64,000 nt of DNA from Syntrophaceae bacterium (lineage in GTDB: Bacteria > Desulfobacterota > Syntrophia > Syntrophales > Smithellaceae). This document shows positions 26,655 through 33,609 of the stretch, in pieces (the stretch's first letter is position 1; the number at the start of each line of letters is the position of its first letter). The translations under genes were made by a program, and so were the position numbers. The stretch spans positions 124,001 through 188,000 of the forward strand of contig JAHDKI010000009.1 of NCBI GenBank assembly GCA_018436925.1. Direction: 5' to 3'. The notes under the pieces are model-generated. The model was not told the origin of the DNA. It saw only the letters and a program-made list of their open reading frames with translations, and made no database searches.

Positions 26655-28211
26655 ATGGGCATGGACTACTTTAATTTATTGCATTTGAAAAAAGAGCCGT
26701 TTTCCAACTCGCCGGAGCCGGAGTTTCTTTTTTCTTCCCCGCAGCATGCCCGGTGTCTTCAAATGCTCGAACTGGCGGTGCGCCTGAGGCGTGGAATCAA
26801 TCTGGTGATCGGCGATGTCGGAACAGGCAAGACCACATTGTGCCGGAAGCTGATCCAGAATTTGTCCGTCGAGACGTCATCCGGCGCCGAGGAGATTGAA
26901 ACCCACCTGCTTTTGGATCCGTCCGCCCGCGACGCTCTGGATTTTCTGCGTGTGGTTGCTTCGATCATCGGTGTGCGCGACATGACCGATAAAGACGACG
27001 CCTGGCATCTGAAAGAGAAAATCAAAGCCTGCCTCTTCCGGAAAGGCGTCGATGAAGGAAAAATTGTCACGCTGATCATTGACGAGGGGCAGAAGCTCCA
27101 ATCCGAGTGCCTGGAGGTTCTGCGTGAATTTCTGAATTACGAAACCAATCACTTCAAACTTCTGCAGATCGTGATCTTTGCCCAGCGGGAAATAGAAAAC
27201 ACATTGCGCGAGCATCATAATCTGCTCGACCGAGTCAATTCCCTGCATCGCCTCAAACCGCTCAATTTTCGTCAAACCGCCGCCATGATCCGCCATCGGA
27301 TCCGCGTGGCAAGAGAATCGGACCTCGTTCAGGGCGATCTTTTCAGCCTGTGGGGGCTTCTGGCGGTTTACTGGCTTACGCAGGGCTATCCGAGGCGGAT
27401 TGTTTCTCTTTGCCACTCGGTGGTCGTTAAAATGATTATTCGCGCAGAAAACCGGGCGGGGTTTTTTTTCGTGGCCCGATGCGCAGGAGAAGACGGAAAT
27501 CCGGCAAATCGGGCAATCCGCAGGGTGGCGGTCGCAGCCCTGGTTGTGCTGGTTGCGGGGATTTCCATGTTTGTGATTCTGGATCGCGGCGTGGCCGGAT
27601 ATATCAGAGATAATCTGTCGCAGCCTCAAGAATCCGAAATTGCAGGAGAACCGGCCATGACCGAAGCCTCCGACGAGTTCAACGGCAAGGACGTTGCGCC
27701 GGTCATGCCCTCGTCTCTGGGTGTTGTCAGATTCGAAAAAAATATGACCTTGTGGTCGCTGGTCGAAGCCTTCTACGGAGACACCTCTGAAGAAACAATA
27801 CGGTCTGTTTTGGCGGTTAACCCGCTGATTAAAAATCGCGACAGAATTGACGAAGGCAGCGCGGTGGTTTTGCCTGCCGCCGCAGCGGGAATCCGCCCGG
27901 CAAAAAACGGATATCTGGTGAGTCTTGCAGGCAGCCTGGAGCCTCAGACCGCCTGGGAAACCTATTGGCGCTTGAAAACAACCGGCCGCGACGGCGTGTC
28001 GATTTTGAGTCTGTGGAGTCCGAAGGCGGGCCTGCGGCATGAAGTTATTCTCAAGGATGAATTTCATTCGCTGGATTCGGCCCTGCAGGCTGTTTCCGCT
28101 TTAAACGCGCAGGGGATAGCCGGCGCCAGACTGCTCGACGGGCTCGATGAGCGGACCGTCTATTTTTACAGCGCGGCAGTTTCGAATTCCGGCCGGCCGG
28201 AGGGGCAATGA
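26655..28211 (+). CDS. ExeA/MshM-type AAA ATPase with LysM and SPOR-like C-terminus
   Basis: A 518-residue protein combining four parts. An N-terminal AAA ATPase (about 1-280) begins with LHLKKEPFSNSPEPEF and has Walker A GDVGTGKTT with K59. A transmembrane helix follows at about 295-315. A periplasmic LysM-like module (about 360-415, with TLWSLVEAFYGD and a closing VVLPA) comes next. The C-terminal region of about 90 residues resembles a SPOR domain. ExeA/GspA proteins help secretins cross peptidoglycan through a C-terminal wall-binding domain, and here LysM and SPOR-like modules would serve that purpose. In Vibrio the MshM ATPase is a separate protein from its neighbour MshN. It overlaps the next gene by four bases. 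Confidence 0.82.
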   Translation: MGMDYFNLLHLKKEPFSNSPEPEFLFSSPQHARCLQMLELAVRLRRGINLVIGDVGTGKTTLCRKLIQNLSVETSSGAEEIETHLLLDPSARDALDFLRVVASIIGVRDMTDKDDAWHLKEKIKACLFRKGVDEGKIVTLIIDEGQKLQSECLEVLREFLNYETNHFKLLQIVIFAQREIENTLREHHNLLDRVNSLHRLKPLNFRQTAAMIRHRIRVARESDLVQGDLFSLWGLLAVYWLTQGYPRRIVSLCHSVVVKMIIRAENRAGFFFVARCAGEDGNPANRAIRRVAVAALVVLVAGISMFVILDRGVAGYIRDNLSQPQESEIAGEPAMTEASDEFNGKDVAPVMPSSLGVVRFEKNMTLWSLVEAFYGDTSEETIRSVLAVNPLIKNRDRIDEGSAVVLPAAAAGIRPAKNGYLVSLAGSLEPQTAWETYWRLKTTGRDGVSILSLWSPKAGLRHEVILKDEFHSLDSALQAVSALNAQGIAGARLLDGLDERTVYFYSAAVSNSGRPEGQ

Positions 28212-29920
28212 AGGTCAAAAAGCGTTTGGGAGAAATGCTTGTTGAAGAAGGCCTGGTGAGCGATGAGCGCCTCAAGCAGGCGCTTGTAGATCAGAAAAAG
28301 GCAGGGTTGAAACTCGGCCAGTTTCTGACGCGGCAGGGGATCGTCAACGAGCAGCAGATTATCGATCTGTTAAGCCGCCAGCTAAAAATTTCCAAATACC
28401 ATCCCGACGATTATCCATTGGATATCGATCTGGCCCGACAGGTTCCCGCTGAGATTGCACAGAAATACCAAATCGCCCCGTTGAAGAAGAAGGGACGTCT
28501 GCTGACAATTGCCATTGTCGATCCGTTGGACATCAATGCGCTCGATTACATCGAAGTATTGACCAATTCGGAGGTTGAGCCGGTGGTTTGCTCGGAACGC
28601 GAGCTCAACCAATTGATCAGCTCGCTCTACGGTATGCAGTCCGGGTTGGGCAGCATCATGGAGAATATGGAGATTAAATCTCAGGATGATAATCCCGAAG
28701 AAATGATTTCCGAACGCGAAGAGGTTCAAGTCGCATCGCTTCAGGACATGGCCGGAGAAGCGCCGGTGGTGCGACTGGCCAATTCAATTTTCGCCCAGGC
28801 CATTCGGGACGGCGCCAGCGATATTCATATCAGCCCGCAGCATAACAGCGTTCAGATGCGCTTTCGAATCGACGGCAAGCTTCTGGAAGTGCCGTCGCCG
28901 CCGAAAGCTCTTTTTCTGCCGATTATCGCGAGAATGAAGATTCTGGCCAATATGGATATTACCGTGTCCAGAATTCCTCAAGACGGCCGTTTCACGCTTC
29001 GTCTCGACAAAAAGGAAATCAACGTCCGTGTTTCCTCCATGCCGACCATCTATGGCGAGAATCTGGTCCTGCGCCTGCTTGACACCAGCGGAGGCGTTTA
29101 CTCGCTCGATCGTCTGGGCATGGTGCACGAAGATATGGAGAAGATCGAGAAAGTCGTCCGGAAGCCCTATGGAATGATTCTCAGCACCGGCCCCACCGGA
29201 AGCGGAAAAAGCACAAGCCTGTATGCAATTCTCAATTCCATCAACAAACCGGATATCAATATCATCACCCTGGAAGATCCGGTCGAATACCGGATTGCCA
29301 ACATTCGTCAAGTTCAGCTCAACCGCAAGGCGGGAATGACATTCGCCGGCGGCCTGCGCTCTATTCTGAGGCAGGATCCGGACGTCATTATGGTGGGTGA
29401 AATCCGCGACGCCGAAACGGCGGCCATTTCCGTTCAGGCGGCCCAGACCGGTCATCGGGTGCTTAGCACGGTGCACACCAACGATGCGGCCGGCGCGATT
29501 ACCCGATTCATCGATATGGGCATCGAGCCGTTTTTGGTATCGTCCGTTCTTCTCGTATCTTTCGCGCAGCGCCTGGTGCGCACCGTTTGCCCGTATTGCA
29601 AGGAGCGATATCTGCCTTCCGAAAACGCTTACACTGCGCTGGGCATCACGCCGGAGGAAGCGGCCGTGGGCAATTTTATGCGGGGCAAGGGATGTTATCA
29701 GTGCAAAAATACCGGCTATAAGGGACGAACGGGGCTGTTTGAGGTCCTGATCAACGATGAGATGATTCAAGACATGATTTTGAAAAAGCGGTCCAGCCAG
29801 GAAATCTCGAAAGCCGCCGTCAATGCGGGTACTCTGCGCACGTTGCGCGTGGACGCCTCCCGGAAAGTGCTCCAGGGCGTCACCACGCTTGAAGAAGCGG
29901 CCTCGGCCGTGATGACCTAG
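28208..29920 (+). CDS. Pilus extension ATPase, MshE/PilB/GspE type
   Basis: A 570-residue hexameric motor ATPase. The N-terminal MshEN domain (about 1-150) contains KKRLGEMLVEEGLVSDE followed by LGQFLTRQGIV. This is the repeated RLG-L-G motif that binds cyclic di-GMP in Vibrio MshE. The catalytic part has Walker A GPTGSGKST with K334, LEDPVEYRIANIRQ, RQDPDVIMVGEIRD and GHRVLSTVHTND. A four-cysteine zinc element (CPYC and CYQC) sits near residues 460-500. It begins inside the preceding stop codon (ATGA). Pilus extension is therefore predicted to respond to cyclic di-GMP, but the binding itself is inferred from the motif. Confidence 0.92.
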   Translation: MKVKKRLGEMLVEEGLVSDERLKQALVDQKKAGLKLGQFLTRQGIVNEQQIIDLLSRQLKISKYHPDDYPLDIDLARQVPAEIAQKYQIAPLKKKGRLLTIAIVDPLDINALDYIEVLTNSEVEPVVCSERELNQLISSLYGMQSGLGSIMENMEIKSQDDNPEEMISEREEVQVASLQDMAGEAPVVRLANSIFAQAIRDGASDIHISPQHNSVQMRFRIDGKLLEVPSPPKALFLPIIARMKILANMDITVSRIPQDGRFTLRLDKKEINVRVSSMPTIYGENLVLRLLDTSGGVYSLDRLGMVHEDMEKIEKVVRKPYGMILSTGPTGSGKSTSLYAILNSINKPDINIITLEDPVEYRIANIRQVQLNRKAGMTFAGGLRSILRQDPDVIMVGEIRDAETAAISVQAAQTGHRVLSTVHTNDAAGAITRFIDMGIEPFLVSSVLLVSFAQRLVRTVCPYCKERYLPSENAYTALGITPEEAAVGNFMRGKGCYQCKNTGYKGRTGLFEVLINDEMIQDMILKKRSSQEISKAAVNAGTLRTLRVDASRKVLQGVTTLEEAASAVMT

Positions 29921-29943
29921 CGCGACAGGGGAAGAAGCCGGAC

Positions 29944-31170
29944 ATGCCGATATTCTCTTATGAAGCCATCAATGAATCGGGCAACACGGTCAAGGGAGAC
30001 CTGGATGCGGACTCTCCCGCGACGGCAGGCGCCATCCTGGCCAACAGAGGGCTCATTCCGTCGAGCATTATCCGGAAAAAAACCGACACCCGCGACAACG
30101 TCTTAAGCCGGATCAAGGCTCTGACCGGGCATGTGAAAACCGCCGATCTTATACTGTTTACCAAACAGTTCCGCTCCATGCTTGCCGCCGGCGTACCGAT
30201 TCTCCGCATCATGCAGGTGCTTGAAGCCCAGACGGAAAATAAAGTTTTGCGTCAGACCGTTTCCGAAATCATCGAGGACATTAAGCAGGGTTCGACCATC
30301 TCTGAGGCCTTTGAAAAACATCCTCGGATTTTTTCCAATCTTTATTGTTCCATGGTTCGGGCGGGTGAGGTGAGCGGCAACGTTCCCGGCGTTCTGGAGC
30401 GTTTGATTTACATCATCGAGCACGAAGCCAAAATCCGGGCGGACATCAAAGCGGCTCTCCAGTACCCTTTTATCGTCGTCATCGCCCTGACGGTGGCTTT
30501 TTTCATCCTGCTCACGTTTGTAGTGCCGCAGTTTGCCACTATGTTTGCCAAAACAGGCATGGATCTGCCCTTGCCCACCAAAATCGCCATGATGCTGCAT
30601 TTTTACCTGATCAATTACTGGTATCTGATCCTCGCGCTGGTCATTGGCGGTATCTTTGCTCTGTATCAGTATTTCAAAACCGAGCCCGGAAAAGTAGCCA
30701 AAGACACGTTTTTGCTTTCCTTGCCGGTGTTGGGGCCGCTTTTCCAGAAAGCGGCCATGTCCCGTTTCGCAAGCATCTTTGCGATATTGCAGACAAGCGG
30801 CGTGCCGGTTATGCAATCGCTCACCATTCTTTCCGATACCATCGGCAACGCCGCGATCGCCCGACAGTTCGATCGCGTGCGTGAGCGCATTGAAGAAGGC
30901 GCCGGCATTTCCACACCTTTGAAATCAGCCATTTATTTTCCGCCGATGGTCATCGATATGATTGCCATTGGAGAAGAATCCGGCAACCTCGATGAAATGC
31001 TGCGGGAAATCACCAAACACTACGATGATGAGGTTGCCTACGCGGTCAAGGCGCTTTCGGACGCCATCGGTCCGATCCTGATTGTCGGGTTAGCTGCGGT
31101 CGTGGGATTTTTCGCTTTAGCGATTTTCCTGCCCATGTGGGACATGACCAAAATGGTTAAAATGCGGTAG
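29944..31170 (+). CDS. Pilus platform protein, PilC/GspF/MshG type
   Basis: A 408-residue polytopic inner-membrane protein with two copies of the GspF domain. Each shows the FTKQFRSMLAAGVP-like and ASIFAILQTSGVPVMQSL segments, and hydrophobic helices lie near residues 175-195, 220-240 and 375-395. It sits beneath the growing pilus and couples the motor ATPases to pilin addition. Length and domain order are those of the family. It follows mshE by 23 bases and is followed by the sigma-54 activator after 7 bases, indicating one transcript. Confidence 0.92.
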   Translation: MPIFSYEAINESGNTVKGDLDADSPATAGAILANRGLIPSSIIRKKTDTRDNVLSRIKALTGHVKTADLILFTKQFRSMLAAGVPILRIMQVLEAQTENKVLRQTVSEIIEDIKQGSTISEAFEKHPRIFSNLYCSMVRAGEVSGNVPGVLERLIYIIEHEAKIRADIKAALQYPFIVVIALTVAFFILLTFVVPQFATMFAKTGMDLPLPTKIAMMLHFYLINYWYLILALVIGGIFALYQYFKTEPGKVAKDTFLLSLPVLGPLFQKAAMSRFASIFAILQTSGVPVMQSLTILSDTIGNAAIARQFDRVRERIEEGAGISTPLKSAIYFPPMVIDMIAIGEESGNLDEMLREITKHYDDEVAYAVKALSDAIGPILIVGLAAVVGFFALAIFLPMWDMTKMVKMR

Positions 31171-31177
31171 GGGGAAA

Positions 31178-32491
31178 ATGAAGAAGAGAAACTTCTACGT
31201 CAAGCTTCATATTCTGATTCCAGTGGTTTTAACCGGCATTACGGTGTTCGGCGTTATTATTACCTATCAGCTGGCCGCCCAGCCGACGCGCTTGAAATAC
31301 GTCAATCTTTTCACTTTGTCTTTAGCGCTTGGCTGCATCTCGTTTGTGGTCAGCTATTTCATCTTGCGTCTGCTTCTGAAACCTCTTGTGGATTTCGTTG
31401 AAAAAACGAAAAAAATGCCGATTTTTTCCTCGGGAAAGAAAGAAAAGCGGGCGGAGGTGACCGAAGACATCAACCAGATCTCCGAAGTTTTCAATTCCGT
31501 GGCCAACATATTAAGCAACGTCGAGGCGAAAGAACTATTTCCTAGTATCATCGGGTCCAGCGCGGCGATGCGTAATATTTTCACCCAGATCATCAAAGTC
31601 GCTCCGACGGATTCCACAGTTCTCATTACCGGGGAAAGCGGAACGGGAAAAGAGATGATTGCGACCAGCATCTATGAACACAGCCAGAGGAAAGGCAAAC
31701 CCTTTGTCGCGATCAACTGCGTGGCCATTCCCGAGGGCTTGCTCGAAAGCGAACTTTTCGGCCATGAAAAAGGATCGTTTACCGGTGCAACGCAGCAAAA
31801 GAAGGGAAAATTTGAAATCGCGGACGGCGGAACGGTCTTTCTTGACGAAATCGGAGACATGCCCCTGGCCACCCAGGCCAAACTATTGAGGGCGCTTCAG
31901 GAAAAAGAATTTGAACGGGTCGGCGGAACAAAGCCCATCCGTGTGGATGTCCGTTTTATCGCCGCCACAAACAAAAACCTGCCCCAGTTAATCAAAGAAG
32001 GAAAATTTCGTGAGGATCTGTACTTCCGCCTGAATGTTTTTTCCATCGATATGCCTCCTCTGCGTGATCGAAGGGAGGATATTTCGCTTCTGGCTGCCCA
32101 TTTTCTGCAATCTTCTCCGAAGCCGGCAAAACTTTCGGCGTCGGCTCTTCAGGTTCTTGTCGGGTATTCCTGGTCGGGAAACATTAGGGAACTCAAAAAC
32201 ATCATTGAGCGGGCCTCCATCATGAGCGAAAACGGTTCTATAGAAGTGCATCACCTGCCGGAGACGATCAGAAAAAATAACCAAATAGTCTCAGGAGCTG
32301 TTTTGGATGAAACCGTATCGCTGGATGAAAAAATAAAGTTGATGGAAAAAGACCTCATTCTAGGCGCATTGAAACAGAGCCAGGGAATTCAGGTTAAAGC
32401 TGCTGCACTGCTCGGCATCAACCAGAGAAGCCTCTGGCATCGTATTAAAAAACATGACATCGATGTGGCAAGCCTAAAACATCTACAATAA
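31178..32491 (+). CDS. Membrane-anchored sigma-54 dependent transcription activator
   Basis: A 437-residue enhancer-binding protein. The N-terminus has two transmembrane helices (about 11-30 and 44-67) joined by only about 13 residues, so there is hardly any periplasmic sensor. A HAMP-like linker (about 68-115) precedes the AAA+ sigma-54 domain: Walker A GESGTGKEM with K158, the sigma-54 contact loop GSFTGA near 200-206, and FLDEIGDMPLATQAKLLRALQ. A Fis-type helix-turn-helix lies at about 395-437. No receiver domain is present, so it is not a classical two-component regulator. It lies directly after the platform gene and directly before a near-consensus sigma-54 promoter for a pilin gene. Confidence 0.88.
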   Translation: MKKRNFYVKLHILIPVVLTGITVFGVIITYQLAAQPTRLKYVNLFTLSLALGCISFVVSYFILRLLLKPLVDFVEKTKKMPIFSSGKKEKRAEVTEDINQISEVFNSVANILSNVEAKELFPSIIGSSAAMRNIFTQIIKVAPTDSTVLITGESGTGKEMIATSIYEHSQRKGKPFVAINCVAIPEGLLESELFGHEKGSFTGATQQKKGKFEIADGGTVFLDEIGDMPLATQAKLLRALQEKEFERVGGTKPIRVDVRFIAATNKNLPQLIKEGKFREDLYFRLNVFSIDMPPLRDRREDISLLAAHFLQSSPKPAKLSASALQVLVGYSWSGNIRELKNIIERASIMSENGSIEVHHLPETIRKNNQIVSGAVLDETVSLDEKIKLMEKDLILGALKQSQGIQVKAAALLGINQRSLWHRIKKHDIDVASLKHLQ

Positions 32492-32639
32492 ATGTAGATT
32501 ATTTTACCAAATTATTGGAAAACGAATTGAGCCAATGAATATTAACGGAAAGGAGGGACAGTATTAATATCGCCAAATATATAATAAAAACAAATCAATA
32601 GATTGCATTAACGGCATGTATTCCACGAGCGTCATCAAA

Positions 32640-32654
32640 TGGCATGACAATTGA
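32640..32654 (+). promoter_or_regulatory. Near-consensus sigma-54 promoter for the first pilin gene
   Basis: TGGCATGACAATTGA matches the sigma-54 pattern TGGCAC-N5-TTGC with correct GG-to-G spacing. There is one change in the -24 element and GA in place of GC at -12. Initiation would be near 32666, giving a leader of about 42 bases before the pilin ATG at 32708. The adjacent gene encodes a sigma-54 activator. Confidence 0.55.
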
Positions 32655-32707
32655 ATACAAAAAGACAAAAAGAAATGTGAAAAACTATCTAAAGGGGAGG
32701 AAATAAT

Positions 32708-33085
32708 ATGATTCGGAATCAAAAAGGTTTTACGTTAATTGAAATCATTGCCGTGTTGGTCATTTTGGGCATCCTGGCGGCTGTCGCGGTACCGAGATAC
32801 ATCGATTTGCAAAATGAAGCCAGAATCAATGCGGCTCAGGGGGCCATTGCGGAAGTCAAGTCCAGAGCGAATCAGTATTATGCAATAAAATTACTCAGAA
32901 ATGGCGCTGTTCCAACGGCAGCTGCAGTAATTGCATCGGTGACAGCAACACCTGACTTGGGTGACGATTTCGTTGTTGGTTTTGCAGCATCCGGAAGTGG
33001 AGCTACGATAAGCGTAACTGAAGTGAAGGGAGTACCAATGACTCCAGCGGTGGAAGGCAGTTGGATCTATCCGACGAATCCTTAA
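32708..33085 (+). CDS. Type IV pilin-like protein (MshA-like), copy 1
   Basis: A 125-residue prepilin. The leader MIRNQKG ends before the processing site G/FTLIE, with the glutamate at +5. A hydrophobic helix IIAVLVILGILAAVAVPRY forms the pilus core, and the remainder is a short globular domain without cysteines. PRYIDLQ directly after the helix is typical of MshA/GspG-like pilins. An AGGGGAGG ribosome site lies 8 bases upstream, and the sigma-54 promoter and a strong downstream terminator suggest high, regulated expression. The small size and lack of a disulfide loop distinguish it from PilA of Pseudomonas. It is probably the main subunit. Confidence 0.88.
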   Translation: MIRNQKGFTLIEIIAVLVILGILAAVAVPRYIDLQNEARINAAQGAIAEVKSRANQYYAIKLLRNGAVPTAAAVIASVTATPDLGDDFVVGFAASGSGATISVTEVKGVPMTPAVEGSWIYPTNP

Positions 33086-33109
33086 CAGGAGAATCTGGAT
33101 TATCAAAAA

Positions 33110-33149
33110 AAGAGCGTGGAAGCGACGAAATGCTCCACGCTCTTCTTTT
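33110..33149 (+). terminator. Strong rho-independent terminator between the two pilin genes
   Basis: AAGAGCGTGGA at 33110-33120 pairs perfectly with TCCACGCTCTT at 33134-33144, eleven base pairs. It can extend with AGC/GCT around a bulged A, and CTTTT follows. It lies between the first and second pilin genes. Confidence 0.85.
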
Positions 33150-33184
33150 AGAAGCTAAAATCGAAGAAAAGAGAAGAAGTGTTC

Positions 33185-33550
33185 ATGAATGAAAAGGGCT
33201 TTACGCTGATCGAACTCATTGCCGTGATCGTGATTTTTGGAATTCTCGCTGCTGTGGCCATTCCGCGTTACATCGACATGCAGGATCAGGCCAGAATCAG
33301 CGCGGGCCAGGCGGCGATAGCCGAGGTAAAATCCCGCGCTAATAAGTCCTATGCCTTAATGTTCATGAGACATGGCAAGATTCCGAGAGTGGCATCCGTT
33401 GTTGAGATGGTGGGCAATAATCCGAATGTCGGCGCCGATTTCTCCGTTTCTTTTAGCGACACCGGCCGTATTCGGGTTAGTTCGGTGAAAGGCGTTGCGC
33501 TGGATCCGAATGTTACAGGAACCTGGGTGTCTCCCAGTGCCTCACCCTGA
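33185..33550 (+). CDS. Type IV pilin-like protein, copy 2 (paralogue of copy 1)
   Basis: A 121-residue prepilin with leader MNEKG, cleavage before FTLIE, and helix LIAVIVIFGILAAVAIPRY. It is clearly a duplicate of the preceding pilin, sharing PRYID, IAEVKSRAN and the overall length, but differs through much of the globular domain. The ATG at 33185 gives the short leader typical of these pilins. A GTG at 33179 would add two residues. No separate promoter is visible, and the terminator at 33110-33149 precedes it, so expression probably depends on read-through at a lower level than copy 1. It may be a minor or alternative subunit. Confidence 0.85.
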   Translation: MNEKGFTLIELIAVIVIFGILAAVAIPRYIDMQDQARISAGQAAIAEVKSRANKSYALMFMRHGKIPRVASVVEMVGNNPNVGADFSVSFSDTGRIRVSSVKGVALDPNVTGTWVSPSASP

Positions 33551-33609
33551 AAAAGGGCAATACCTTCTCCGGTTAACTTATTCCTTTTCTCTAAGAATGA
33601 AGAAACAAG

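Noticed and set aside
32541..32560. AAGGAGGG ribosome-site-like sequence upstream of the pilin
   Set aside because: No usable start codon follows, and it lies upstream of the predicted sigma-54 transcription start.
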